DNA of 64,000 nt from Mycetocola spongiae (lineage in GTDB: Bacteria; Actinomycetota; Actinomycetes; Actinomycetales; Microbacteriaceae): NCBI RefSeq assembly GCF_020424085.1, contig NZ_CP080203.1, positions 1-64,000 on the forward strand, given 5' to 3'. Shown here piece after piece: positions 1 to 9,209 of the stretch. Position 1 is the stretch's first letter; every line of letters begins with the position of its first letter. Below the pieces are notes generated by a model. It saw only the letters and a list, made by a program, of their open reading frames with translations, had not been told where the DNA came from and searched no databases. The translations under genes were made by a program, and so were the position numbers.

Positions 1-818
1 CCCTGCACATTGGGGAAGTCCTGCTGCCGGATACCGGTCAGCAACATATCGCCCAGACCGGGCAGCGCAAAGACGTTTTCGATGATGACGGCCCCGACAA
101 ACGTGGTGGCCAGCTGAATGGCCAGGATGGAAATAACGGGCACGATACCGTTGCGCAGGCCGTGCCGCAGCAGCGCCTGCGGGAAGGACTGGCCCAGGGC
201 ACGCGCGGTGCGCAGATACTCCTGGTTCAGCACGTCCAGCGTGGCCCCGCGCACATAGCGGGCCAGCTCGCTACCGCTGACAATTGCAATCGTGAGCACG
301 GGCAGGATCAGCGCGGTGATCGCGGCCCCCGGATCATCCCAATCGTGGCGCGGGAAACCACCCGCGGGCAGCACCCCCAGATTCAGCGCAAATACCGTGA
401 CCAGGAGGATACCCACCCAGAATACCGGGATGGCCCCGCCGAGCTGGCTCAGCGCCGAAAACGCGGTGCCATACCAGGTGCGGGACTTCCAGGCCGCGAT
501 AAAGCCCACGGGAATCGCGATCAGGACCGAGAGCCCAAAGGCTGCGAGGGTCAGCGGCACGGTGATATTCAGGCGGCGCAGGATCTCCTCGGAGACCGAG
601 AGATGCGAGCTGAAGGAGGTGCCCAGATCGCCCCGGAACAGCCCGCCAATATAGTTGGCGAACTGCTCCCAGAGCGGGCGATCCACGCCGAGGGCCGCCG
701 CGGCGGCCTTCACATCGGCCTCGGTGGCCTCGATATTAATCAGGGCATAAACGGGATTTCCGAGGAGCCGGAGCACAACAAACAGGACCGTCACCGCCAG
801 CACGAGGCTGAGCAGCAA
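1..818 (-). CDS. Peptide/nickel-type ABC transporter permease (DppB-like), 3' end outside window
   Basis: Inner-membrane permease subunit that would form the channel for the peptide-binding lipoprotein encoded just upstream. Reading the minus strand gives a hydrophobic N-terminus, a long extracytoplasmic loop (ALGVDRPLWEQF, GDLGTSF) and a C-terminal EAA-type loop (EYLRTARALG, then HGLRNGIVPV), the order expected of DppB/OppB proteins. About 270 codons are visible and the gene runs off the left edge. The start is uncertain. The reading frame continues directly from the TAG of the binding-protein gene, the first ordinary start is a TTG at 818, and the usual N-terminal segment YLLRRTGLLLL lies partly upstream of it, next to an ATC codon at 849-851. 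Same strand and presumably same operon as the binding protein. Confidence 0.85.
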   Translation of the reverse strand, partial: MLLSLVLAVTVLFVVLRLLGNPVYALINIEATEADVKAAAAALGVDRPLWEQFANYIGGLFRGDLGTSFSSHLSVSEEILRRLNITVPLTLAAFGLSVLIAIPVGFIAAWKSRTWYGTAFSALSQLGGAIPVFWVGILLVTVFALNLGVLPAGGFPRHDWDDPGAAITALILPVLTIAIVSGSELARYVRGATLDVLNQEYLRTARALGQSFPQALLRHGLRNGIVPVISILAIQLATTFVGAVIIENVFALPGLGDMLLTGIRQQDFPNVQ

Positions 819-860
819 GAGTCCTGTTCGTCTTAAAAGATAGGTTCCGATGAGGAAAGC

Positions 861-2372
861 CTAGCCGCGCGCGATCCCGGATACATAGAACAGCGAGTTC
901 ATGCCGTTCACGGGAACACCGGTGATATCGCTTGCCGCGACCCGCAGCTGCGGGTTGAGGTAGAGCCAGATGCTCGCGGCGTCATCGGAGATCTGCTTAT
1001 TCGCCTTGGCGATCAGGTCCGACTGCTCCTCCGGGGTAGCCGCGGCCTCGGCCTGGTCGAGCCAGGTCTGCACATCGGCGTTGTCATAGCCCCAGTAGAA
1101 ATCGGGGTTCTGGTAGAAGTAGACATCGCGGTCGTTCACGTGATCCTGCATCGTGGCCTCGAAGTCGTGGTTCATGTACACCTTCTCCGCCCACTTATCG
1201 TCGGTGATCAGGCTGATATTCACGGTGATATTAACCTTGGCAAGCTCACCCTTGATGAACTCGGCCACGAGGGGGTGCACTCCGCTATCGGGGGTGTCCA
1301 GCGTGAAGGAGAATCCGGCGGACTGCCCGGCCTCGGCCAGCAGGCTCTTGGCCAGCTCGACGTCGTAGGGATTATTATCCTTGAGGTCGAGGTAGCCGGG
1401 CTCGGAAGGCGGAATCATCGCGCCGATCAGCTCGCCGCGGCCGTCCCAGATGCTCTCGAGGAGCTTCTTACGGTCGATCGCGGAATAGATGGCCTTGCGC
1501 ACGTCCACGTTGTTAAAGGGCTCCACGCGGTCGTTGAACGCCAGCAGCTCCTTGGTGGTGGAGGTGCCCTCGATGATCTGGTAGTCGTTTTTATTCTCGA
1601 ACTGGGGCAGCGCGTCCGGGCTGGTGAGGCTCGTGATGACATCCACCTGGCCGGTGAGCAGCGCGTTATTCAGCGCGGTCGGGTCGGTGAAGTAGTTAAA
1701 CTCCACGCCGCCGTTTTTGGGCTTTTCGCCCCAGTAGTCCTGATAGGGGGCGAGGGCGATCGAGGAGCCCTTGCGGTAATCGGCGAGGGTATAGGGTCCC
1801 GAGCCGTCCTCGGTGGAGGTGAGATCGGTGGCGGAATCGTTGATGATCCAGACATAGCCGAGGTTATAAACGAAGCTGGAGGACTTCTTATTCAGCGTGA
1901 CCTCGACGGTCTTCTCGTCCACGGCCTTCACATCGCTGATGACGCTCAGCTGCTTTTTGCGGGCACCGAGGAACTCGGGGCTCAGCACGCGGTTGAGGCT
2001 GAAGACCACGTCATCAGCGGTCACGGGCTCGCCCGAGTGGAACGTGGCCTCGCGCAGGTTAAACGTATAGGTCAGGCCGTCCTCGGAGGTGGTCCAGTCC
2101 TCGGCGAGCAGCGGCTCGATCTTGGCATCATCGGTGATGCGCACCAGGCCCTCATAAACATTGCCGAGGAAGGCCTCGGTGATGCCCGAGGAGCCGCCCT
2201 TGGCGGGGTCGAGGCTCGTGGGCTCGTAAACCGAGCCGATATTGATGATCTCGCCGGCGGCATCGGAGGCCTTCGGGGAGGAGGTTCCGGCGCAACCTAC
2301 CAGCACGAGTGCGGAGGCGGTGGTGGCGGCGAGGCCAAGCAGGAACTTGGATCTGCGGGCGGATGAAGACAT
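861..2372 (-). CDS. Family 5 extracellular solute-binding lipoprotein (peptide ABC transporter)
   Basis: Substrate-binding component of an oligopeptide/dipeptide-type ABC importer, tethered outside the membrane. The 503-residue protein begins with a positively charged signal sequence ending in a lipobox (LVGCAG, cysteine near residue 27). SBP_bac_5 hallmarks follow: an EPTSLDPAKGG segment near the start of the mature part, then NLREATFHSGEPVTADDVVFSLNR split over the expected region. Length is typical of the family. A Shine-Dalgarno-like AAGGAG lies about ten bases before the ATG. The permease gene follows on the same strand after only a stop codon and about 14 codons. The family covers peptides, nickel and some sugars, so the substrate is open. 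Confidence 0.93.
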   Translation of the reverse strand: MSSSARRSKFLLGLAATTASALVLVGCAGTSSPKASDAAGEIINIGSVYEPTSLDPAKGGSSGITEAFLGNVYEGLVRITDDAKIEPLLAEDWTTSEDGLTYTFNLREATFHSGEPVTADDVVFSLNRVLSPEFLGARKKQLSVISDVKAVDEKTVEVTLNKKSSSFVYNLGYVWIINDSATDLTSTEDGSGPYTLADYRKGSSIALAPYQDYWGEKPKNGGVEFNYFTDPTALNNALLTGQVDVITSLTSPDALPQFENKNDYQIIEGTSTTKELLAFNDRVEPFNNVDVRKAIYSAIDRKKLLESIWDGRGELIGAMIPPSEPGYLDLKDNNPYDVELAKSLLAEAGQSAGFSFTLDTPDSGVHPLVAEFIKGELAKVNITVNISLITDDKWAEKVYMNHDFEATMQDHVNDRDVYFYQNPDFYWGYDNADVQTWLDQAEAAATPEEQSDLIAKANKQISDDAASIWLYLNPQLRVAASDITGVPVNGMNSLFYVSGIARG

Positions 2373-2410
2373 AGCTGTGGTGCTCCTTGGGGGAAGGGAA
2401 AGAAAAAGTT

Positions 2411-3160
2411 TTAGAGGGAGAAGCCGTCGGCCCAGACGACCTTCTTTTCCCCGGCCGTGATGGCCTGGGTGAAGCGGTTACTGGCCGGCGGCAACGGACA
2501 GTTCATCTGGTTGGAGAAGCCACACGGCGGAACAAACGCGCGGTTAAAGTCGACAACCAGGGGGACGCGGGCGCCCGGGGTGGCACCCTCGGGGCGCGGC
2601 AGGAACAGGAAGCGGCCGGAGGGATAGGTTTCGCTGCGGCTCGTGGCATCGGCAAAAACCAGCTGGAGCTTATCGCCCGCATCAAATGCGGCGAGGCGGT
2701 GCTCCTCGCCGTCGAGGGTGAAGACGATGTCTCCCGAAACGGGCAGGGCGCGGGTGGCCCCGGCATCGCGCAGGTGCTCAAAGGGCATCGAGCGGGCCTC
2801 GTCCACGTATTCAAACTCGGCCTGGATGACCCAGTCGGGGTTATAGCCATAGGAGTCGATGCCGCGGAAGGCGCGGTGGGCGGGGGACTGGGTGTCCCAG
2901 ATGCGATAGCCGTGCTCGGTCTCGCCGGTATCGATATTGGAGCGCTCGAGGCGGGTGAACTTCGCCGCGGCGGGCCACTCGGCGCGCGCGATATCCTCGG
3001 CCACGGGGGCCTCGCCGGCGGTGCCCCAGTGTGTGAAGACGAGCGAGAGAGCCCCCTGGGGTCCCGAAACATACTCGGTGCGGGCGCGGTGCCAGGCCTG
3101 CTGGGCGCGCTCGGCGGCGGAGTCGGGGGATACGGCGGGGGCGGGGCTATCTGAAGTCAT
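2411..3160 (-). CDS. DUF1684 domain protein
   Basis: A soluble 249-residue protein of the DUF1684 family, whose biochemical role is not established. The family signature is clear at the C-terminus (about residues 204-232): VVDFNRAFVPPC, then CPLPPASNRF and AGEK. These match the conserved DFNRAxNPPC and CPLPPxxNR blocks of DUF1684. The N-terminal third, from AERAQQAWHRARTEY, is the usual helical lead-in. It lies 38 bp upstream of the peptide-binding lipoprotein on the same strand and may share a transcript with it, but no functional link can be inferred. Confidence 0.88.
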   Translation of the reverse strand: MTSDSPAPAVSPDSAAERAQQAWHRARTEYVSGPQGALSLVFTHWGTAGEAPVAEDIARAEWPAAAKFTRLERSNIDTGETEHGYRIWDTQSPAHRAFRGIDSYGYNPDWVIQAEFEYVDEARSMPFEHLRDAGATRALPVSGDIVFTLDGEEHRLAAFDAGDKLQLVFADATSRSETYPSGRFLFLPRPEGATPGARVPLVVDFNRAFVPPCGFSNQMNCPLPPASNRFTQAITAGEKKVVWADGFSL

Positions 3161-3356
3161 CGTCTCTATTTTCCCTGGCGGAACGGGTGGTCCCGACCAG
3201 ATGACAGATTATTGCGAAATACGCGGGCTTATGGTGTGTGCAACGAGCCCACCCGGGAAATCATTCCGGGATATGCGCATTTTCTTGCGCGGCGTGGCGC
3301 GATCCGCTACCCGGGGCGGCGCGTACCCCGCGCGGGCCCCGCCCGTGGCGCGGAAT

Positions 3357-3929
3357 CTAGCGGCGCACGCGATAGCTGGAGTGGGTCATTCCGTTGCCGG
3401 AAACGGCGGTGCCGAGGTGGTCCAGGGCGATCGTGGGCAGGCCCGGGGCAAATAGCGGCAGGCCCGAACCCAGGATGACGGGAACGCGGGTGATGGTGAG
3501 CTCGTCCACAAGATCGGCGGCGAGGAATGAGCGGATGACCGCCCCGCCGTCGAGATACACTCCGCCGGTGCCCAGCGCAGCCACGGCCTCCTCCAGGGAA
3601 CGGACCACGGTGACGTGCGGGTCGGTGGTGTTAAGCGTGGTGCTGAGCACCAGCACGCGGTGGTCGGGATAGGGCCAGAACCCAAACGTGAGCACCTTTT
3701 CATAGGTGGCGCGCCCCATCACGAGGGTATCCACGGAGGCCATGAAGGCGTCGTAATCGGTGACGGCCCCGGAATCCGCGCGGGCGGGGGAGTGGGAGGC
3801 GGCGGGATCGGCGGCCTCCAGCCAGGAGATATCGCCGTCATCGCGGGCGATATAGCCGTCGAGACTCGTGGCGATAAATACCCGGCCGGTCCAGGTGCGG
3901 GCGGGGGCTGCGGGCAGTGAATCGGTCAT
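3357..3929 (-). CDS. RibD C-terminal/dihydrofolate reductase-fold protein
   Basis: A 190-residue NADPH-binding reductase-like protein of the RibD_C family, commonly annotated as dihydrofolate reductase family protein; its substrate is unknown. Visible motifs are VFIATSLDGYIARDDGDISWL at the N-terminus, VMGRATYE in the middle, VYLDGGAVI in the nucleotide-binding part, and TRVPVILGSGLPLF towards the C-terminus. I chose the ATG at 3929 because family homology begins there and a TACCCT hexamer (3936-3941) ends six bases before it, as in many leaderless genes of this window. A longer reading frame to 4142 overlaps the next gene and is not supported. Confidence 0.88.
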   Translation of the reverse strand: MTDSLPAAPARTWTGRVFIATSLDGYIARDDGDISWLEAADPAASHSPARADSGAVTDYDAFMASVDTLVMGRATYEKVLTFGFWPYPDHRVLVLSTTLNTTDPHVTVVRSLEEAVAALGTGGVYLDGGAVIRSFLAADLVDELTITRVPVILGSGLPLFAPGLPTIALDHLGTAVSGNGMTHSSYRVRR

Positions 3930-3935
3930 GCCCCC

Positions 3936-3941
3936 AGGGTA
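3936..3941 (-). promoter_or_regulatory. -10 hexamer of leaderless reductase gene
   Basis: TACCCT on the minus strand with exactly six bases between it and the ATG at 3929. Placement implies that transcription starts at or next to the start codon. No convincing -35 is visible. Confidence 0.45.
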
Positions 3942-3981
3942 GCGGGCACCGGCGACAGGGGGTGGGGCCGCGGCCCGCTGT

Positions 3982-4659
3982 TTAGGCGTCCGCGGGCCGC
4001 CCGGCGCGCAGGACCGCATCGTGCAGGAACTGGCCGCCCGCGGAGGGCAGCGCGCGGGCGCGACGCTCGGCTGTTTCCACGAGGAGCCCGCTGCCGGCGA
4101 TATCGGCCGCGACGTCCTCGGCGCTAAACATGAGCGTGGCAAATTCGGCCGGGCGCGGGGGATCGGTGATATCCCCGGCGTCGTGGCCCACGATCAGGAG
4201 GGTGCCGCCCGGGGCCACGGCCTCCGCAAGCGCGCGAAAGAGCACCGCGCGCAGGGGCGCGGGCAGATGCATAAACTGTGCCGTCACGAGGTCATAGCCG
4301 CGCGGGGTGGGGGTCCAGGCGGTGAGGTCGGTGCGCCGCCACTCGATTCGCTCGGCGGCCTCGGCATTGGCCTCCGTGACCCTGGCGCGTGCCCGGTCCA
4401 GGGCGTTCCGGGAAATATCCACGCCCGTGACGCGCCAGTCGCGCGCGGCCAGCCACAGCGCATCGCCGCCCTCGCCGCTGCCGATATCCAGCGCCCGCCC
4501 GGGGGTGAGGGGGCCCGCCTCGGCCACCAGGACCGGATTGGGGTTGCCGCTCCAGGCAAATCCCGGGCCCGCATAGCGTTCCTCCCAGAACGCGCGGTCA
4601 TGCGTGGGGATGGAGGGCCCCGGGGTCTGTTCCGGTGCCGAGTGATTCTGCTGTGTCAT
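3982..4659 (-). CDS. Class I SAM-dependent methyltransferase
   Basis: A 225-residue Rossmann-fold methyltransferase with an unknown substrate. Motif I is DIGSGEGG at residues 58-65, preceded by the WEERY and GNPNPVL segments seen in small actinobacterial methyltransferases annotated as TehB-like or methyltransferase-25 proteins. YDLVTAQFMHLP corresponds to motif IV. I chose the ATG at 4659 because GGGAGG sits about nine bases upstream; the reading frame is open to 4722 but that extension has no family resemblance. It is encoded on the same strand as the reductase gene, 52 bp before it. Confidence 0.88.
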   Translation of the reverse strand: MTQQNHSAPEQTPGPSIPTHDRAFWEERYAGPGFAWSGNPNPVLVAEAGPLTPGRALDIGSGEGGDALWLAARDWRVTGVDISRNALDRARARVTEANAEAAERIEWRRTDLTAWTPTPRGYDLVTAQFMHLPAPLRAVLFRALAEAVAPGGTLLIVGHDAGDITDPPRPAEFATLMFSAEDVAADIAGSGLLVETAERRARALPSAGGQFLHDAVLRAGRPADA

Positions 4660-4834
4660 GGTGATGACCTCCCGGACCCGATCCTCCCGCCCCGCGCGCA
4701 GCCCGGCAAGTTTTGGTGCCAAAACGGCAAACCGCCGAGGCGTCCCCCGGGTAAGGGTCGCCTTGCTCGACGGACCGGATATTCCGGGTTAGTATTTAGC
4801 AGGTCAACAGACAACTTGAGAAACGGATCCCGCC

Positions 4835-5626
4835 ATGAGCCTGCAACCCGCCGGACGCGCGTCGCTCGCCGACGGCGTGGCCGACCAGCTGCGTGAGGCC
4901 ATTGCCGACGGCGTTTTTGCCGTGGGCAGCAAGCTGCCGCCCGAGCGCGAGCTGACCGAGTCCTTCCAGGTGGGCCGCACCACCATCCGCGAGGCCGTGC
5001 GCGCGCTCGCCGCCGAGGGCCTGCTGATCAGCCGCCAGGGCTCGGGGGTTTTTGTCTCCGCCCGTACCTCGATGGCCTCGCTTGAACGCCGCCTCAGCAC
5101 CGCCTCGCTGCTGGATATCCTCAATACCCGGCACGCCCTGGAGACCCATGCCGCGCGCCTGGCCGCGCGCAACCGCGATCAGGACGAGGTGCATGCGTTG
5201 CGCGCCGTTTTGGCCGAGCGCGATACCCACCCCTCGGCCTCGCCCGAGTTTGTGCGCATCGACCTACACTTCCACCGCCTCGTGCTGGTGGCCTCCAAAA
5301 ATGCCGTGCTGCTGGATGTCTTTGACGCACTCACCCCGCGGCTATCCGATGCCTTCGCCGATGTGGTCGATTTTGAGCTGACCGATGACGTCCTGGCCGA
5401 GCACACCACGGGCCACCACGGAATCGTCGAGGCCATCGCGACCCGCGATGCCGAGGCCGCCGCGCGCATCGCGGGGGAGATCCTCGCCGATACCATCGCG
5501 CTGGTCTCCGCACAAACCCCCGATCACGCCCGGGGCCGCGGATCCGCATTACCCCGGCTTAGCCGCCGCGACGAGAGCCCACGCACCGGACCTCTTCTCG
5601 CGGCCACCCCCTCAACGTCCCGGTAA
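4835..5626 (+). CDS. GntR-family regulator with FCD effector domain
   Basis: A 263-residue FadR-subfamily transcription factor. The N-terminal winged helix (about residues 10-75) contains [23 protein letters not shown] and [10 protein letters not shown], the standard GntR DNA-binding pattern. The C-terminal part (about 88-230) is the all-helical FCD domain, with DLHFHRLVL and [13 protein letters not shown] supplying likely metal or ligand residues. The last 30 residues are arginine- and proline-rich and probably disordered. It lies 32 bp upstream of leuC in the same direction, so it probably shares a transcript with leuCD. FCD ligands are usually small organic acids; the ligand here cannot be read from sequence. 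Confidence 0.92.
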   Translation: MSLQPAGRASLADGVADQLREAIADGVFAVGSKLPPERELTESFQVGRTTIREAVRALAAEGLLISRQGSGVFVSARTSMASLERRLSTASLLDILNTRHALETHAARLAARNRDQDEVHALRAVLAERDTHPSASPEFVRIDLHFHRLVLVASKNAVLLDVFDALTPRLSDAFADVVDFELTDDVLAEHTTGHHGIVEAIATRDAEAAARIAGEILADTIALVSAQTPDHARGRGSALPRLSRRDESPRTGPLLAATPSTSR

Positions 5627-5658
5627 TTTCCGCACCATCTTTAAGAAACGACACCATC

Positions 5659-7140
5659 ATGACCCAGAACAGCACCGCCAAACCCCGCACCCTGGCCGAA
5701 AAGGTTTGGGATGACCACCTCGTTGCCAAGGGCGAGGACGGCACCCCCGACCTGATCTATATCGACCTGCATCTCGTGCACGAGGTCACCAGCCCGCAGG
5801 CCTTTGACGGGCTGCGGATGGCCGGACGCCCGCTGCGCCGCCCCGATCTGACCATCGCCACCGAGGACCACAACACCCCGACCTGGGCCATCGATAAGCC
5901 CATCGCCGATCTCACGAGCCGCACCCAGATCGAGACCCTGCGCAAAAACTGCGCCGAGTTTGGGGTGCGCCTGCACTCGCTGGGCGATATCGAGCAGGGC
6001 ATCGTGCACGTTGTGGGCCCGCAGCTGGGCCTGACCATGCCCGGCATCACCGTGGTTTGTGGCGATTCGCATACCTCAACCCACGGCGCATTTGGCGCGA
6101 TGGCCTTTGGTATCGGCACGAGCGAGGTGGAGCATGTGATGGCCACCCAGACCCTGCCGCTGAAGCCCTTTAAGACCATGGCGATTAACGTCGAGGGCAC
6201 GCTGAACCCGGGCGTCACCGCGAAGGACATCGTGCTCGCCGTGATCGCGCAGATCGGCACGGGCGGCGGCCAGGGCTATGTGCTGGAATTCCGGGGATCC
6301 GCGATCCGCGCGCTCTCGATGGAGGGCCGCATGACCATCTGTAATATGTCGATCGAGGCCGGTGCCCGCGCCGGAATGGTCGCCCCCGACCAGATCACCT
6401 TTGACTATCTGGAGGGTCGCGAGCACGCCCCCAAGGGCGCCGACTGGGATGCCGCCGTGGAGTATTGGAAGACGCTGCCCAGCGATGAGGGAGCCGTCTA
6501 CGATAACGAGGTTTTCCTCGACGCCAATACGCTGGAGCCCTTTGTTACCTGGGGAACCAACCCCGGCCAGGGCGTGTCCCTGAGCGATGTGGTGCCCACC
6601 CCGGCCGACTATAGCGACCCGAATGAGCGCGCCGCCGCCGAGCGGGCGCTGGAATATATGGACCTCACCGCGGGTACCCCGCTGAAGGAGGTCCCGGTGG
6701 ATGCCGTGTTTATGGGCTCCTGCACCAATTCGCGCATCGAGGATCTGCGCGCGTTTGCCTCGATCATCCAGGGCCAGAAGAAGGCCGAGCATGTGCGCGT
6801 CATGGTGGTGCCCGGCTCCGCCCGCGTACGCATCGAGGCCGAGGCCGAGGGCCTGGACAAGATCATTAAGGACTTCGGGGCCGAGTGGCGTTTTGCCGGG
6901 TGCTCGATGTGCCTGGGCATGAACCCCGATCAGCTGGCCCCGGGCGAGCGCTGCGCCTCGACCTCCAACCGCAATTTTGAGGGCCGGCAGGGTAAGGGTG
7001 GGCGCACCCACCTGGTCTCCCCGCTGGTGGCCGCGGCCACCGCGATCCGCGGCACCCTCTCCAGCCCCTCCGATCTGGATGCGCTGCCGGATAACCCGCT
7101 GCTGACCGATTTCGCCGCGGCCTCCGCCCTCCAGGGCTAA
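5659..7140 (+). CDS. leuC: 3-isopropylmalate dehydratase, large subunit
   Basis: Large subunit of the [4Fe-4S] enzyme that converts 2-isopropylmalate to 3-isopropylmalate in leucine biosynthesis, acting with LeuD. The 493-residue protein has the expected aconitase-superfamily landmarks: [32 protein letters not shown], and three cluster ligands at Cys355 (in GSCTNSR), Cys415 and Cys418 (in [11 protein letters not shown]). Length and motif spacing are normal for the bacterial enzyme. leuD follows after 51 bp. The upstream GntR regulator is a plausible controller. No leader peptide or T-box-like structure was noticed in the 32-bp gap before the gene. Confidence 0.98.
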   Translation: MTQNSTAKPRTLAEKVWDDHLVAKGEDGTPDLIYIDLHLVHEVTSPQAFDGLRMAGRPLRRPDLTIATEDHNTPTWAIDKPIADLTSRTQIETLRKNCAEFGVRLHSLGDIEQGIVHVVGPQLGLTMPGITVVCGDSHTSTHGAFGAMAFGIGTSEVEHVMATQTLPLKPFKTMAINVEGTLNPGVTAKDIVLAVIAQIGTGGGQGYVLEFRGSAIRALSMEGRMTICNMSIEAGARAGMVAPDQITFDYLEGREHAPKGADWDAAVEYWKTLPSDEGAVYDNEVFLDANTLEPFVTWGTNPGQGVSLSDVVPTPADYSDPNERAAAERALEYMDLTAGTPLKEVPVDAVFMGSCTNSRIEDLRAFASIIQGQKKAEHVRVMVVPGSARVRIEAEAEGLDKIIKDFGAEWRFAGCSMCLGMNPDQLAPGERCASTSNRNFEGRQGKGGRTHLVSPLVAAATAIRGTLSSPSDLDALPDNPLLTDFAAASALQG

Positions 7141-7191
7141 AACCCGCCCTCCCCTTTTTTCTTATTTCCCTCCGAGAGGATTCCAGACATC

Positions 7192-7794
7192 ATGGAAAAA
7201 TTCACCACGGTCACCGGCATTGCCGCCCCGTTGAAGCGGTCAAATGTTGATACCGACCAGATCATCCCCGCCGTGTATCTTAAGCGCGTCACCAAGACCG
7301 GTTTTGAGGACGCGCTCTTCGCCGGCTGGCGCGGCGACCCCGAGTTTGTATTAAACCAGCAGCCCTATCTGGGGGCCGAGATCCTCGTGGCCGGCGCCGA
7401 TTTTGGTACCGGTTCGAGCCGCGAACACGCCGTCTGGGCGCTGCGTGACTTCGGGTTTAAGGTGGTTCTGAGCCCGCGTTTTGCCGATATTTTCCGCGGA
7501 AACTCGGGCAAGCAGGGCCTGCTTGCCGCCGTGATTTCCGAGGAGGACCTGGAAAAAATCTGGGCCGCGATCGAGGCCGAGCCCGGCACAAAGATGACGG
7601 TGGACCTGGTCGAGAAAACGGCCATGATCGGCGCGCTGACCGTTCCCTTCGAGGTTGACGATTACACTAGGTGGCGGTTGATAGAAGGTTTGGACGACAT
7701 CGGTCTGACCCTGCGAAACGAAGCTAAGATTACGTCGTTTGAGGCGACCAGAGAATCCTGGCGGCCAAAAACACTTCCCATTCCCGCTCCCTAA
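7192..7794 (+). CDS. leuD: 3-isopropylmalate dehydratase, small subunit
   Basis: Small subunit that completes the active site of isopropylmalate isomerase. The 200-residue protein contains [14 protein letters not shown] near the N-terminus, the substrate-contacting [13 protein letters not shown] at about residues 71-83, and [18 protein letters not shown], all diagnostic of LeuD. A purine-rich GAGAGGA lies about ten bases upstream of the ATG. It is directly downstream of leuC, and murA follows after 36 bp, so the three genes are probably read together. Confidence 0.98.
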   Translation: MEKFTTVTGIAAPLKRSNVDTDQIIPAVYLKRVTKTGFEDALFAGWRGDPEFVLNQQPYLGAEILVAGADFGTGSSREHAVWALRDFGFKVVLSPRFADIFRGNSGKQGLLAAVISEEDLEKIWAAIEAEPGTKMTVDLVEKTAMIGALTVPFEVDDYTRWRLIEGLDDIGLTLRNEAKITSFEATRESWRPKTLPIPAP

Positions 7795-7830
7795 GAAGGA
7801 GCACCACACAGAACAACCGAGGTAGCCCGC

Positions 7831-9201
7831 GTGAATACTCTCCTTCAGGATGCCGCCCGTGCCGGCGCTAGCGTGGGCTGGACCTCCGATAGCATCACGA
7901 TCGAGGGCGGCACGCCGCTCAACGGCCGCATCGAGCTGCGCGGGGCCAAAAACCTCGTGACCAAGGCCATGGTGGCCGCGCTCCTCGGCGAGACGCCGAG
8001 CACGCTGCGCAACGTCCCGAATATCAGCGATGTTCTGGTGGTGCGCGGCCTGCTCGGCGTGCACGGCGTGAAGATCACCGATGGCGAGGAGGATGGCGAG
8101 CTCATCCTGGATCCCTCCGCCGTGGAATCGGCGCATTTTGCCGATATCGACGCGCATGCCGGCTCGAGCCGCATCCCGATCCTGTTCTGTGGCCCGCTGC
8201 TGCACCGCCTGGGCGAGGCCTTCATCCCCGACCTCGGTGGCTGCCGCATCGGCGACCGCCCGATCGACTATCACCTGGAGGTCCTGCGCCAGTTTGGTGC
8301 GATCGTGGAGAAGCTGCCCAGCGGCATCCGCCTCTCCGCCCCCGAGCGCCTGACCGGCACCAAGGTGGACCTGCCCTATCCGAGCGTGGGCGCCACCGAG
8401 CAGGTGCTGCTGACCGCCGTGCGTGCGCGCGGCACCACCGAGCTGCGTGGCGCGGCCATCGAGCCCGAGATCATGGACCTCATCAATATCCTGCAGAAGA
8501 TGGGTGCGGTCATCTCGGTGGATACTGATCGGGTCATCCGCATCGAGGGTGTGGACCGGCTTGAGGGGTATAACCACCGCGCGCTCTTTGACCGCAACGA
8601 GGCCGCGAGCTGGGCGGCCGCCGCGCTGGCCACCGAGGGCGATATCTTCGTGGGCGGCGCCAAGCAGGCCGAGATGGGCACGTTCCTGAACGTGTTCCGC
8701 AAGGTCGGCGGCGTGTTTGAGATCGAGGACGACGGCATTCGTTTCCGTCACCCCGGCACCCCGCTGAACCCCGTGATCATCGAGACCGATGTCCACCCCG
8801 GCTTTATGACCGACTGGCAGCAGCCCCTCGTGGTGGCCCTGACCAAGGCCCAGGGTGTGTCGATTGTGCACGAGACCGTGTACGAGCAGCGCTTTGGTTT
8901 TGTGGATGCCCTGGTCGAGATGGGTGCCACGATTCAGGTGCACCGCGAATGCCTCGGCAGCCAGGCCTGCCGCTTTGGTCAGCGCAATTTCCGCCACTCC
9001 GCGGTGATCTCCGGCCCGAGCGCGCTGAAGGGCGCAAATATTGCCGTGCCCGATCTGCGCGGCGGCTTCTCGCACGTGGTGGCGGCGCTCTCGGCCGAGG
9101 GCACGTCCACCGTGACCAATGTGGGAATCATCAGCCGCGGCTATGAGAACTTCATCACCAAGCTGCAGCAGCTCGGCGCAAACTTCACCCTCGGGGCATA
9201 A
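7831..9201 (+). CDS. murA: UDP-N-acetylglucosamine 1-carboxyvinyltransferase
   Basis: Catalyses the first committed step of peptidoglycan precursor synthesis, adding enolpyruvate from PEP to UDP-GlcNAc in the cytoplasm. The 456-residue protein has the EPSP-synthase fold signatures: LRGAKNLVTKAMVAALL near the N-terminus (Lys-Asn pair that binds substrate) and GGCRIGDRPIDYHL, where Cys138 corresponds to the active-site cysteine that fosfomycin alkylates. A cysteine here rather than aspartate suggests a fosfomycin-sensitive enzyme. Start is GTG. It is about 30 residues longer than many MurA proteins, mostly at the N-terminus. plsC follows after eight bases. Confidence 0.95.
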   Translation: MNTLLQDAARAGASVGWTSDSITIEGGTPLNGRIELRGAKNLVTKAMVAALLGETPSTLRNVPNISDVLVVRGLLGVHGVKITDGEEDGELILDPSAVESAHFADIDAHAGSSRIPILFCGPLLHRLGEAFIPDLGGCRIGDRPIDYHLEVLRQFGAIVEKLPSGIRLSAPERLTGTKVDLPYPSVGATEQVLLTAVRARGTTELRGAAIEPEIMDLINILQKMGAVISVDTDRVIRIEGVDRLEGYNHRALFDRNEAASWAAAALATEGDIFVGGAKQAEMGTFLNVFRKVGGVFEIEDDGIRFRHPGTPLNPVIIETDVHPGFMTDWQQPLVVALTKAQGVSIVHETVYEQRFGFVDALVEMGATIQVHRECLGSQACRFGQRNFRHSAVISGPSALKGANIAVPDLRGGFSHVVAALSAEGTSTVTNVGIISRGYENFITKLQQLGANFTLGA

Positions 9202-9209
9202 TTAGTCTC

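Noticed and set aside
1140-2366. Long plus-strand open frame opposite the peptide-binding lipoprotein
   Set aside because: It is the antisense of a well-supported gene; its repeated Gly/Val/His composition is typical of high-G+C shadow frames.
4803-4812. GTC-AACA-GAC palindrome upstream of the GntR gene
   Set aside because: Only three-base arms and a poor match to the FadR-type consensus; not distinguishable from chance.
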